Both the position numbers and the translations under genes were made by a program. Below are positions 14,601 to 27,783 of a DNA stretch of 64,000 bases, piece after piece (position 1 is the first letter of the stretch; the number at the start of each line of letters is the position of its first letter). The notes under the pieces are model-generated. The model saw nothing but the letters and a program-made list of their open reading frames with translations. It had not been told where the DNA came from and searched no databases. Origin of the DNA: Struthidea cinerea (lineage: Eukaryota > Chordata > Aves > Passeriformes > Corcoracidae); the NCBI GenBank assembly GCA_013397865.1, contig VZTI01003146.1:1441466-1505465 (forward strand), in the 5' to 3' direction.

Positions 14601-16384
14601 ATTACTCTTGACCTGTAAATCAGCTCTCAGGAGCACTGTAATCACCGAAGCAACAATATCAAGTCCTGACCCCTCTATCTGACAAATACAACTGAAGGGG
14701 CAGCTGAGAACATGCTTGGTTGAGGTAGAAGCAGCAATACCGAAAGCATTCATTGCCTTAGCAACTAGGACAACCTCTTCTTTAGTTAGCACATCATGGT
14801 CTGAACTTTGCTAATAGAACCTGCCTACACTGCATGCTAACTATGGGTTAGGTAATCTCGCGCTTGCCAACACAGGCAGCCTACCACGCTTCTGCTTCCT
14901 GACATTCTCCACATGAGCACTCTGTTCTCAGGTCCCACATCTGCAGGCAGGCTGTGGGTGGTGTTAATGAATGATACATCCTTGTGGTTTCTCACCCTGG
15001 ACTCATGATCTCCTATCCCATCACGTATTTGTCTGGGCTGGCAGGCACAGGGTGCTGTGGAACAGCTTCTGTGTGCTCTCTTAGGATTTGGGAGGTTACT
15101 GTCTATGACAAAGGAATTATTTCCTGGCATTAGCTTAGCAGATATGGTAGAGAAATAAGAGAGCTACTTCACTGCCCAAGCAAACCCCCTTGGCCTGTCC
15201 TCCCTGTTTACTCTCCCTGCCACCCTCTTCTGGAGCTTCTTCACCAGTGGCATTACTGATGACTTTGTGAAATCACTAAGATCCAATGGCACCAGCAATT
15301 ACAGAATACACTCTTCTAGAAGATATGCCATATAGGTTTGTAGTGCAGTTATTCTCTGTTCCTGCCCCAAAATTGCAGGGGAAAAAACTTACTAAAACCC
15401 GATTAAGAAAAATTAGATATCTGGAAGAAAACAAGCTTTGAGGGAAAAAAACTCCTAGGGTTTACAAAATCATTGTCATAGCTCTAACTACAGCTCATTG
15501 AAATTTGTATCAGCATAGCAATAGCACTAAGTTTAGAGCAGAAAGTAAAACCAGTCTAAGATAACACTGCTCAAATATTCCGGGCTGAATTCTGTACTGC
15601 CCCTGGTATTGGAGAAGTAGGGTCCAAAGCTAGCATGGATATGTCTATAGGAAATCCTACCAATTCAGTGGAACAAATTGTGCTCTTAGACATCAAGTCT
15701 CACTAAGTGGGAGAAATAAGGAATTCAAAAGAGGAGAAAACTAAATTTTGATTGTTTTAAAAGCTTTATTTTATAACACTATGAACTAAGGCACCAAACT
15801 CTTATGTTTTTTCTCCTGTTACATTGAATTAAGCCCAGGAATTAAGGAAAGAACACAAGATCACATGCTGGGTTTGGAATGCCTGCTCAGCAAAACAGTG
15901 AATGACACTGTGACTACTTGTGGAATCCCTTTCAGGGTGCCTTCACCTACGGTTTCTGTAGATCTGCATGACAATTCTTAATTACAATATTTACATGTTG
16001 GAAATGCTGAAGGAGAGGGTTTCACAATGAACTGGGGATGATTTCTGTAGGTATTTGTTTAGGGGTTTGGTGTGGTTTGTTTTGTTTGTTTTTAATGTTA
16101 AACAAGACGAGCAGAAAGAGAAAGCTGCTGCCATCCTATAAGAGTAGAGATACCTATTCAAGATAGCAGATACTCCTTGTAAATGTACAGTCTTGGAAGC
16201 AAGAAATTGCAACTCAAAATCCCGGAGTAAATTCTCCGAGTGCACACACATACCGTGCAGTATCAAGCACACATAAAAAATACCAAGCTCAGATTCTCAA
16301 ATGTGGCTAATACTTAGAATACTGGCAACAAGATGATTTTCTTCTGTTCTTGAAAATGTCAGACTTTTAACAGATCATTGCCCG
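8681..16384. other. Unique non-coding sequence, no gene recognised
   Basis: No exon, structural RNA or recognisable element in this 7.7-kb stretch. Open frames up to about 97 codons occur on both strands without domain similarity. There is a small direct repeat in TTTGGTATCTTTGGTATC at about 11450-11467. A-rich and purine-rich patches near 11820-12030 explain the minus-strand frames rich in Phe, Leu and Ser there. Confidence 0.55.
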
Positions 16385-16460
16385 AACAGAACCAGAGATT
16401 CAGAGAAGTACTGTGATCAAAGACACACACCATGCTTCTGAAGAGGAATTCAGGAAATGC
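16385..16460 (-). repeat. Possible MIR-type SINE relic
   Basis: The plus strand shows AGATTCAGAGAAGTACTGTG, then ATCAAAGACACACACC, then GAAGAGGAATTCAGG. This follows the order of the reverse complement of the MIR core (GAGGCTCAGAGAAGTTAAGTGA, then AAGGTCACACAG, then a GGGATTCGAACC-like block). The match is patchy, as expected for an ancient element, and I am only moderately confident. The copy would read in sense on the minus strand. Confidence 0.35.
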
Positions 16461-19400
16461 AAGTTCAGCTGGTATAAAGAACTATCAACTCTTTGCTCTG
16501 GTTATGTGCATCTTTAAATTAGCCATTAGATAATTCTGCCACTTCACTGAACTTTCTGCATTGAAGATATTTATTCTTCCTTGTCCAGGAGGAATGGCTT
16601 TAGTGGTAGTCATGGAAATAAAAGAGATAATAAAGCTCCCATGCAAATCTTATGTTTTGTGTATTTTCTTATTTGACTATAAAAGTGATATTCCCAAAGG
16701 TGTGGAGTCAGGGATGTTTTAAAACTGCTGATGAGCAGCACCCGTTGCTATTTTAATTAAATACTAGTGGTTTACCCATTACAAAAGATTTTGTTCCATT
16801 ACAAAATCCTCCTAGTGTATGGAGGCATAAAAAGAAAGTGCAATATCAACTGCGTATTCTATAGAATAGAAATAGTGAAGTTGACTTCCTCTTGTGAAGT
16901 ATTTTGAGATCTACTCATGGAATGTGCAGTTGGGGCAGGTAATTTCATTATTACTCTAAAAGCCTCTTGCTCTTCTCTGCACTGGCAGATACTCTCTCAA
17001 GCAATTAAGATATGGGATGCTATCAATTCAGAGTATTCTTTCCTTTAGCTGAAATAGTAATACCTTGGAAATCACATAATAAAATTACTTTTCAAATGAA
17101 ATCTGACATACTTGAGCACTGCCATTTGTTTTTATGCACTGATCCCTCCACCTCTGGAGAGATCTTGCTGACAGTTGCTGCTGCACTCCTGCCCCAGGAT
17201 AGTGATGATGATACTGCATTAAACATCTCCTTGGAAGCCAGCAAGCCTTTACTGCTTCTGTAAACATCTCTGGCAAGCAGAGCATGCTCTTTTCTTCCTG
17301 TGCAATGGAACCATGGGGAAACAAGAGTGAAAGCAAGAATCCCTTGGACCATTAAAACCTGGAATTTCTGCAATATTTTACCTTCCAGGATTATTTGCTT
17401 CTGGAACAGGAGAGCCTTCCCACATGGTGATGATTGGTGGGACAGTAGAAGAAAGGCAACAAATATTTGCTGTGACATTTTTCTTTTCACTGTGTCAGTC
17501 GTGGAAAGATAGCCGGGAGAGGGTTTTCAGAGCTCTCCTTATTCTCCATGTCTCTCTTATACTTCCAGAAAAATCTGCAAGGTGTCAGCATCCCAGGCCT
17601 GGGAATTTTGGGTCACTAATGCCCACATTAGGGTGCTCAACAAGATTCAGAAGAGAATTTTATGATGTTTGTTTGCCAGAGCACACAGGGGGAAAAAAAG
17701 GCAAAACCAGAAAGGGGTTTCGATTAAAAGTATTTTTAAAATTGTAAACTTAAGCATGAGAACTCCTGTCAGCAATTTGCTTTTGCACATGAAGAGTGGG
17801 CTAAACCAGGGAACTTCCAGTAAGTTTCCTGGATAGTGGGCAGATCACATGTGTGTTAAAGGTTTTCCTTTACCTCAAAGAGCTGGAGCCTGATTTCCTG
17901 GAGAAAGACCACTCTGCATTCAATTCTGATTTACCATTAAAATAAACCATTCTGTAATGACAGTGTATAGTATGGCAAAAAACTGGTGAGAAATGCTAAA
18001 AAAACTCATGTCAGTGCTTCAGTGCTATGATTTGTTGACATGTCATCATCCCTGGAATGGATTCCTTTGAGTGAAGAACTAGATGTACAATGACAACAAC
18101 TCTTGCCAGAAGCCTCTTGTGTGCCAAAAGGGAAGGTGAAGTCCCCAAAATCTTGTTTTACATTCACCTGCAATAGAGTGTGAGCGGGAGTCCCTCTGTT
18201 TCACACAGTCAGGGCACACACATTTGGCCAGTCAGGGGGACTATTGAGTTCAGCATTCTTAATCACTTTATAATTGGATTCTTTTTTGGGCCACTTTGTG
18301 TGCATTAATCAACAAAGTCCAGATCAAGAGAGGTCAAAGCAAAGACTCCCCAAATTTGCTACTGCCCTTTCCACAATTGAGATCACTCCTTTAAACTTTA
18401 GACCAACATTTTTCTTTATGGCATCAGTGGACTAGGGTAACATTTACTTCAAATGAAGTGTATTTCCATAAGACTGACAGAGGGCCCCTATAGCCTTGCT
18501 TGCCTGTGGGAGCAGGGCAAGAGAAAATGCCAAGGGCAAATCTTGCTCAGACCTGCAGTCTTGTTCCCTTTAGATCCAGTATGGGTTTCTTTTTTTATTC
18601 TTCCCTTCAGCAATGAATTGAGCTCCTGTAGCAGAGGAAGGATTGTTGACCTATACACTCCTAGTGGAAAGGTTACTTCAATCAGAGGGGAAAAAAATAA
18701 AAAACAAGAGGAAATGCTCCCCAAGTTGTGTTTGTGCATCTGGAAAAAAAGGCTCTCCTACTCATAAACAGAGGTGTCCGAAGAGAGCTCCTTTAAGGTA
18801 CTTCCAGCAATCATTCTAGATGACATTTCTTATTGTTTTTAGTATTAACATAAGCACAATTGAGAACTCCACTCCTAAATCAGAATCCCATTTTGTTAGC
18901 AATTGTACAAATAATTCCACACTTTCCCTTAGTGGGAGATCTTACAGCTCTTCAGGAGAGTATACAGAGCAATTATCAGGCCAAAAAAGGGTTTCTAGTT
19001 TACAAAGAGGATCAATAAATAAGCATATTCCTTGACTGGACACAGAATAAGAAATTATTAACCCCTTACCAAAGGATTTGTTTAGGTTCTTTTTTTTTTT
19101 TTTTTTAATTTATGCAGAAGGTCCCCCCCTGTTATCTCCAAAAATGCCAGTGAAAATCCCATGTGAGGATGAGGAATTGATCTTAATTCCTCAGTATGCA
19201 TATGCACTGTCCTTCTGGCTCCAGGCAGAGCTCAGCTGGGAAGAGTCACAGGGAAAGCACAGGTCCCTGGTAATTACTTCTGTGGATGGGGACGAATATA
19301 ATAAAAGCAGGCCATTAATGGACTTCAGTAGTGTCCGTGGTCAAAGTACATGAACCTCGTATCAGCCAGAGGTTGGGAGGGCTAAAGCAATTTCGCCAGC

Positions 19401-22299
19401 TGTGTGATCTTTCTGTGACTGGAGCAAGAGGCTCATGGGTGGGAGCTTGGCTGTGAGAGCACAGCTTCCCTTGCAGAGCCCTCATGTACACAGGTGTACG
19501 CAAAAGCTTGATGTTCTTCCGAGAGCAAGGACAGGGGAAGCTGTTAGTGTGAACCCTCTGATTCAAGCGCAGGTACCTTAAGACATGACAAAGTAACAAG
19601 CATATCCTGCATGAAACCAGTGCTTTTCAAGGTTTCTAAAGGGTGCAGGGGACCTGTGTGTATCTGTGTGGGGTGTTAGACAAAAGACGAAACAATAAAA
19701 TGAAGTTTTTTAGTCGGTTCTTAAAATAACTAAGGCTAAAATATTTCCTACCAACCCTGACAGCTTATATCTGACTTGTTGTCCTTTGAGACAGCCAGCC
19801 ACAGCACTGTTTTTTAAATTCCAGCAAGAAATTCAAAGCTGTTCAAGGAGTCCTCAAGCCATAATAAAACACTCAGGTTTTCTGGATATAACTCTGTGCA
19901 CAAGACTGTGTGTATAATTAGTCATGCGCAATCACCTGTATTTATTTCAATCTGAGTTTTCCAAGACAAATGCAGCCTCCTGCTTACAACAATTCTTTTC
20001 CTCAGAGACTGCACAGCGATTGCTTTTCACATAATAAAGGTAATTTACTTCCTTGCTGTATCACTTTGAAAATGTGACTGCTTCTGGAATGCTACTGAGC
20101 CAAATGGTTTAGGTATCTGGCCAAGAGTAAGTCTGTGAAGTTGGAGCGAGTAAGAGTTCAGTTCAGTGCCAGTTCCCCAAATTGCTACATTGTACCAGTT
20201 CCCCTACAGCTTTCTCCTTACAGGGCAACACCTCTTCCTTTGACCTTGGACCTTTTAGTTGTATATCCTTTTGTCAGTGCTTTGTAAGGTGCTAAAGGTA
20301 TGCTGTCACATTTCACCTGCGATTTTGCACCAGGCCATGATGCAGCCTTTTATTCAAAATCAGCCTGTGGGGGCAGGTAAGCAAAGAGGTAAGCAAAGTT
20401 TCCAGTCTCTGTAGTGAATAGAGCTGCACCTTGAAATCTCCATCCACAGATATAGTGAAAACTTGACTAGACAAGGCTTTAATGAACTTGGTGGAAATTT
20501 GAAGTCAGTTTAAAGCATGAAGGTTGGACTCAATGTCCAGCTGAGACCCTTTCCCATCTAAAGTGTTCTGTGGTTTTTCATGGAAGCCAGGCACGACAAG
20601 GAGTATGATGCAAAGTGGAATTAAAATCAGACTGCCTTGATTCGTTAGAACTGGTGTAGAGGTGACCAGGTCACCAACAAAAGTCATCCCAGCTCACTCA
20701 CACAAATGTTTGGTGAAAGGTGGAGTGCTATGGAGTAAAGCCACTATCTGTGAGTGCTGATCTCAGCTCTGGAGCAAACAGCACCTGCATTCAGGCAAAC
20801 AAAAGCGTCTCCATCCAGTAGATTTCCTCAGTCCTACCTCCGGTGCTGAAAGGAGTAGTAGTTGCCTGCTCATGATAGACTCTAAGTGTACATGAGAAAG
20901 GCTTGTCTTTGTGAAAGAAGTCTTTTGACTGTAGGTCTTGTCTTACTTTCCAAAATCAGTATTTCTGTCCCACCAAACTGCCTTTGGAACTGAGTTTAGG
21001 GCTTCTGTCAGAAAAACCAGCAGCAGCAAGACTCTCTCATTTCTAAGTAACATAGCTATGCTAGAAACTCCAAAAGTGGCTCTGATTCTTGTTACTTGTT
21101 GGAGAACCTTCCTGGGGGTACTCTAACTTGAGGAAATTAGAGCAGCTCCCAGAAACTCTGCTTCAGTTTCAGCAGGAGTCCAGAGCGGTATAGAAATGAT
21201 GGGTATGATTCACTTCTCCAGATTCATCTTGTCTTAGTGTAGGTGTCTAAAATAGGTCAAATGAATCACAGCCTAAAATTCCTGCTTAAACGACAGTCTA
21301 CTTGCCTTGCTCAAACATACATCTCTATTCCAAATGATTCTCACCAGACAGTTCTGACACTCGACCCACAATAGAAACGGTACATATATGTGCAGCTATA
21401 TTGACATATCAGGTAATCAATTTAATGAAGTTAGATATTTCAATGCATTTGAAATAATTACAATTTTTTTTCTGAACATTACCCAAATGGTAATTTTATA
21501 ATTTCTGGGTTGCAGAATGAAGGTAGGAATGTTAGGCTTACCCACCAAATGGTGAGTATTTCTCTAGAGAAGTCCAAACATCAGTCACTTACAGGTTAAC
21601 AAAGTCTTCTCCATCTTCCAGACCACAAGAGCTCTTTTCCACCTTTAGATTCACCATGACAGGAGAGGCATTCTTTATATCCAGGAAAAGAAACCTAAGA
21701 ATATGAGAGGAAGGACTATCTGTCAATCACCTAAATCTAGTAAATTCTTTCACTAATAGGGTAACAGCCTCTTTTTCTTATGAGAGGAAAGATTAGTTTA
21801 GTTTCTCCAAGAGAAATAGCGGTTAGCTTTTCACAGTGTTCAAAGGTCCCATAGTTCATATTAATGTAATTCATAGGTCTGGCCCAACAAATTGAATCAC
21901 ACTGCACTGGTCTCTCATTCTACCTCATTATTCTAGCTTATTTCATAAAGAACACAGTCCTTGCTAGCATACTTTTAAAGCCAGAGAATAACAGCCAACA
22001 CACACATGCAGAGTCCATTTCCCTTGAAAGAAAATAACATTAGCACTTACAGGCAAGTTTTTACTCCTTGCATGGACGATAAGTAGTATACAAAAATCAT
22101 AGATATAACATTGATCCCAACATACACCTGCTCTTGCCCGTAAGTTTTTGTGCTGTTGCCTCAGCGCTCTGAAACACATCTATATAAGAACTAGAAAAAT
22201 CTGCTGAGCAGTCTATCAGAACAGAATTCTCTACCGGGAATTCCATTCTGGATTCTTCAGTTATCCAACTGGGAAACAATCCAGAGCCAGGTAGGTGAA
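16461..22299. other. Unique non-coding sequence, no gene recognised
   Basis: No supported gene. Overlapping frames of 80-130 codons on both strands at 17.0-17.75 kb are mutually exclusive and lack any domain. A pure run of 17 T lies at 19090-19106. A short direct duplication GGTAAGCAAAG occurs at about 20376-20397. I found no intact transposon in the stretch. Confidence 0.55.
19088..19107. repeat. Poly(T) tract
   Basis: A homopolymer of 17 T (19090-19106) just after AGGTTC. No flanking retroposon body was recognised, so it cannot be assigned to the tail of a minus-strand insertion. Confidence 0.8.
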
Positions 22300-22309
22300 A
22301 TATGCATGT

Positions 22310-22347
<38 letters not shown>

Positions 22348-22375
22348 ATATATATATATGCATAATGTATATATG
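22300..22375. repeat. (CA)n microsatellite within a long alternating pyrimidine/purine tract
   Basis: From 22300 to 22364 the sequence alternates purine and pyrimidine without a break: a TATGCATGTA lead, a CGCGCG core, about 15 CA units, then CATACACATATATATATATG. The alternation breaks at 22365 and a TA-rich end follows. CG/CA alternation of this length is a classical candidate for left-handed Z-DNA and for length polymorphism. Confidence 0.9.
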
Positions 22376-24710
22376 GAAAGATTCAGATGAGAGAAAATAA
22401 TGCCATAAATCAGGGATGCAAATGATCATATCTTCCTAATTTGATAACTCCTGTAGGTGAAGAGAAAGACCAAGATTCTTAATGATTATCAGTGTTTCAC
22501 CATTTCTAAGCACCCACCACGAAGATTCTCTAAGTTTTGAATAATTCACTCCCTGACAAGATCCCTTTAAGGTATTTCAAACTAAAGCAACCAAAAAAAA
22601 AATCACAGTATATTCTGTATGACTATTCATTAATTCATTTATTTTTGCCAAAAGCTTGTAATTTTTGCTATTAAACACCTAGATAAGTACCAAGAAACCA
22701 CTATTCACTGGCCAAATGTGTCCCCATTAAACAGAGTTTATGCTAATACTGTCTCAGTTAAGTAACAGTTATTCATTATCCTCAGGCTAAATTATTTCAG
22801 TGGCAGATGTCTCATTAAAACAGCTGTTCTGAGCAACCACAACCATACAAACCAGGGGATTTTCTATTGTCATTATTGTTGTTGTTATTATTAACAATAA
22901 GCATTTACATAAACACTTCAGATGTGTGCAACTCACAGTTACTCTCTAGGAGTTCCTTACTGTGAAAGTTTGGTGATTCAAAGACCATTTGTCACAATGG
23001 AAGCAATAGCTAATTGGGGATAACACAATACAGCATATGTTTTTTGATATTACTGTTATCCTGAAGCAAGTGTTTGACCTTATCTCCTGCTACTTTGGAA
23101 CTTTTCCTCCACAACCTAAAGAAAAGCAAATTCAAAAAGACAGCAGCATTCTCAGCAGCTAGAGCTGGGCTGGAGAGCTTTCTCATCTTTCCTCTTCTCT
23201 TTCTCCACTTAATTCCCCAATCTCTTTGGCTTTTGGACTTCTCTGTGCATTTGTTTCTGCCAAGAGCCCTGTAAACTCCTCTCCCACCAGCACAATGTAC
23301 TGTACTGTCCTTCCTCCTCCCTGCTGGAGGAATCTCCATGCTGGGAAAGGCAGGAAAACCAGGTTTCCAGCCCTCTGCTTTCCTGTCCACCTGCCTGGAG
23401 TGCTGCTTGGCCTCTCCTGCCCTGGAGGGAGTTCGCCCAGGTCCTCCTCAAGGGCAATGCTTGCACAACAGAGCTAGCCACATAAACATCTCAAACATTT
23501 TGCAGCCAAGCTCTAACAAGTCTGTAATGAGCACAAATTAAATGTCTCAAATGCTTAACCTTGCAAAATAAAAGCAGTTTTCCATAGCAACAGTAGAAGG
23601 GGGAAAGGCAGCCTCTATCGGGTACTGTGTCCATCCTCCAGAGAATGAGGCCACTACAGTTTTGACAATAAAGATTTACCTACTTGCTGTCATGGCAAAA
23701 TAGTGGTTTCATCCCTTAGTGTCATTTTAGGGAGGTTTTCAATCATTTTTGCCAAAGCTTAAAAAAATACATATGCTTGTTCTGCAATAAAAATCCCACT
23801 CAGGAAATATTGGTGCAGTTGAAGTGAGTAGAAGTTGAAAATAAAGGCTTACAAAGGGAAGTGTCAGGAAACCTGGGTAAGTGACGTTTCTAAAGGTGAT
23901 TGTAAAAGATCACTAATTGGGAAAGAAAGAAGAATGTGAGCCTGTGCTTCCAGTCTCCCCAGTGGATTAGAAAGTGCTTAAGCAGCTCAGATGCTCTGTG
24001 ACAGGTTAGCAGCCCAGGAACAGGAGGAGCGGGACACCACCAGATTGTTCCAGATCAACAACTGTGCAATTGTCCAGGCAGCCCTGGTGAGGTACCAGAA
24101 TGGGTCCAGGAGGATGTGGACTGTGGGGTGACTGAGTTTGAGTCAGGATAGAAACACAGGAGCTGGATAATCCAACATGGCCTCCTGGGCTGCACAGGGG
24201 AGGAGCGGGATGGCAACGGGAGACAACATGCAGGGAGGCTCAGCACCCCGGAGAGGAGCAGAGCTGTCCTGCTCTGTGTCACTGGCAGCTCAGTCCCAAA
24301 TGCCAGCATCTCTGCTTGGCCAGAGAGGCAGATGGGGGAGACATTGCCTGGGATCCAGGAGGCTGCGTGTGGCAGAAGCATTGCCACCTCACCTCTGATG
24401 AACTGACACGGTAATGAACACAACTCCCCTTGCAGAGCTCTTGTTTCATCTGTTGAATTAAGCTTGTTAGACGAACCCTGGAGAGGTTTTTATGGTTTTT
24501 TTTTCCTTTTACATAATCTCTGGAAGTTAAAAGCTTGTGTTCTTCCACACAGTCACACATTTGTCTTCTTACTGTTTCATAAATGCATATTTTGACTGCC
24601 TGAAATCACCAGTAGTTCCAAGGAACTCTCAAAGGACAGTTAATCAAGACCATTAGCAAGGTCCCATGTAGAGTGTTAAATACCAGTTCAGGTAAATTTA
24701 ACTGTGTGAC
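22376..24710. other. Unique non-coding sequence, possible regulatory island at 22.6-23.0 kb
   Basis: No gene recognised. The 22.6-23.04 kb part is AT-rich and dense in ATTA/TAAT motifs (see findings). The 23.0-23.5 and 24.0-24.4 kb parts are more GC-rich and carry overlapping frames of 80-126 codons on both strands, none with a domain or convincing splice context. Confidence 0.5.
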
Positions 24711-24746
24711 AATAAATAGAATAGATAGAATAGAATAGATAGAATC
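24711..24746. repeat. (AATAG)n / (AGAAT)n-type microsatellite
   Basis: A short, slightly irregular run of AATAGAATAGATAGAAT-type units. No CR1 body was recognised next to it, although CR1 tails can seed AGAAT-like expansions. Confidence 0.75.
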
Positions 24747-27700
24747 ACCATGTTGGTAGTCTGGTCAGGGCAGGAAGAGGTATCCAAAGTTTATGTTGCC
24801 CAAATTACATATGAGTCAATCAGTTCTGCTTTTTTGTCTTTAATGATGTTGAGTGGGAGATGCTTCAAGTCCCATAATGTTTTTTTAAATTTCATAATTT
24901 CATAAATTTAATAATTTTAAATTATTCCTAACCTAGGCAAAAATAAAGAAATCAATCTCTTAAAAATGTTCGTCGTGAGAAACCCTCCTCAGACACAAAA
25001 ATTAGTTCAAGAGAAATATTTCATTTCAATAATTTTAAAATCTTTTGATTTGATTTTTGACTGCCTATCTCTTATATATCCCTGATATTTTGACCCTTCT
25101 CCTTCACCAAGAATCTCATAAATCTCTTTTTAACTTGCACCTTTTGTTTCAAAAAGAAAAAAAACCTGAAAATTATCAGTTCAATATATTTAATAGCAAC
25201 ACCTTCACCCCTCATTACATCCATTAAGAATTTGCATTCTTAAAATAGGACGGGGAACCCTGGAGTCAGATCCCATCTCCTTTGTCAGGAACTGTGAATC
25301 TTATCTACATCCATGGTGAGCTAGATGCAGCTGACAAGATCTAAAGAAGCTTTTAAGCTAACAATTCCTCAGATAGCTTGGAATCTGGGTGAGAGCCAGT
25401 GGGAGTCTGGCATGCAGTCTGATAAATTTTGCTAGCAGTATAGAGGCTTTTCAAGCTTTGATGAACCTCGTGTCAGAGTATCTCTAAGAGATGGCATCTT
25501 CATCTTTACACACAGATTTCCTCCAGAAAATCAGCGCCCATAGCACAATGAGCATGCAGCAGTTGCTTGTGCCCAATCCTAATTATTTCTCATTTTACTG
25601 AGTTATTTAATTTTTGTCCAGAGGATACTGTAGTTATTTTGCAGAAGCATGATTTCACTGGCAGATAGAGAGTCTGGGGGGAAGGGAGAACCTGTCATGA
25701 GGAGCATGGCACAAATGATGTCCATCTGTGACTATTGGGAGCAGGAGGTGCCCATCAAGGTGCTGTAAAGCATTTTCTTGAATCTTCTGATGACTAAAAA
25801 TTTCCAAATCCATTCCCAGCTCTTTACATAAAGAAATGAAAGATAAGTTTAACTTTATGTTTAGGGTGTTCCAAAACTGAGGCATCATGACTCATGATGA
25901 ATCATGAGTACACTGGATCTCAAAAGTTTCTTCATCTTTTTCACTGACTGAAAAGGAAAAAGCTTTTTAGGAAGAAGTGGGCTTCAGGAGCTATCATGTG
26001 GTATGTAAAAACACACCAGGAGGGCAGAAGGCAATATTCCAAAGCTTGGGAGATTTTTGTCCTTGCAAATCAAGAGGGTCACATAGGGCTTAAATTCTTG
26101 GATAAACATTTATCTTATATTCTTCATCACTGAAGAGTAAAAATAGACAAAATGAGAACTTCTGCCCTTGCCAGAGTGGGTCAGACAGCTCTGGCACAGT
26201 TCATCAGAGATACACATACATACTTACATATCCCTTTAGACCAGCTCAGCAAATAGCCTGGTTTGTGCCTACTTTTTGCAATTATTTTCTGGAAAAAAAA
26301 TCTTCCACAGTCTTCCCGTAAATAATTCATGAGAGTTTTTATCTTAAACTCCTTGTCCCTTGGCCCCGTAACTACTTGCTCGTTAAACAGTTCCTGTGGT
26401 TTGTGTACGTGTAACTGACTGTGCCTCAATCGCCTGTGACAACATAATACAGGTAATTTTCTTTGGCTGCCTTACTCTGTCATTACTTTGGCTCTCTGCT
26501 TAATATGTCACAGTAATGAATGCATAACAATGCCTGGTAACTTTTCCCCTGCTTGTCTCCAAGTTATTTAAAGTGAAGGGAGGGGGGGTGGAGGCTGGCA
26601 TCCAATTAATAATTTGTTCATTTCATCTTTGTAATGAGAAAGAGAAAGGAAAAATATGAGGATGGCTGTTTATTACTTAAGCCAATATAATGTCAATCCA
26701 TGATTGTGGCTGGCAGTGTGACTCTCTGAGGCTATTTCTTTGTGGGTATGTAAAAAACTGCAAAGAAAATGAAGTGCAAAAAAACCAGACAAGCAGCAGG
26801 AGGAAAACATTTCATCTTGTACACAACTAAATGGGAAAAGAGACAAGCAGGCAACAGATGACAGATGAATGGGCCTATGATGGACTGCATTTTTTGTGTC
26901 AAAACAGAGCCAACTGTCTAACAGTCATTCAGATGGTAGGAGAGGCACCACATAGCATGATTTCCAGTTCAGCTGGCACTTTGGGGTTTAATTATGTACA
27001 TGGTAAATATTCTGCGACGACAATATCCTGGCTTCAGATATGGGCACCCAAAGCCAAGGCTTCTTTCTAGCTCTGCCTCTCCTACTGTTCTTAGTTTTCA
27101 CTTTGAACTGATATAAAACTGTGCTGTGAATTCCCAGGGATGAGGGAAGCTGTCACAAATGCCACATCACCTGTTTCTATCCCTGCCTCAGAGACAACAT
27201 TAATTCTCCTGTTTGCTCATCGCAGGGGTCCTGTGCTCTGACACGACTCCTGCTCTCTGACATGATGAGGTTTGAAAAGACAAATAAGGCTGGCTCAGGG
27301 TTAGTTTTTACATTGGCAGGTGGATATAACCTGCACAGTCCACTTGTTTGCTGCTCTTCTCTCTGACTATCCTGTAGCTCCAGCAGTGTAGCTCAGCACA
27401 GGTGCTTTCCTTGAAACTGAAATGACACCAGGGGTATCAGATAGAGCTTACTGATGAGCAAAAAGGATTTCTGACCAGTCAACTTTCCAGAACTGACCAG
27501 GCAGTTTCAACCTGGAAAGAAAAGCAATAAGCTATTCTCAAAGTACAGCAAGAAATAATTGCTTATTTATGAATTCTTAAATAATACAGCATACCTACTA
27601 CTGTATGCTTATAGTAAATGGTTTTGTTAATTATAGCAGAGCATTCCTGTGCACACAACCACCATTGGTGGGTAGAAGGCCACTGAATGATGGATTGAGC

Positions 27701-27749
27701 TGTCACTTCTCATTGCTGATTTCTTTCACACTGCCTCCAACTCTCCTCT
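24747..27749. other. Unique non-coding sequence, possible regulatory island at 26.4-26.7 kb
   Basis: No gene or transposon recognised. A 20-bp near-perfect palindrome containing TGACTCA lies at 25890-25909. An AT-rich, homeodomain-motif-rich stretch lies at 26440-26720. Both are treated in the findings. Confidence 0.5.
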
Positions 27750-27783
27750 TGCTGGTGTAAAACCAGCAGTAACTTCACTTAAG
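27750..27783. repeat. Possible ancient MITE-like relic cut by a CR1 insertion
   Basis: GCTGGTGTAAAACCAGCAGT followed by AACTTCACTTAAGTCA resembles the half-palindrome GGTGTAAAT...GTAACTCCATTGAAGTCAATGG that is common in amniote MITE relics. It ends exactly where the CR1 3' terminus begins, so the CR1 may have inserted into it. The match is short and the call is tentative. Confidence 0.35.

Noticed and set aside
17012..17747. Overlapping 83-132-codon frames on both strands
   Set aside because: Mutually exclusive, no domain, and length within chance expectation.
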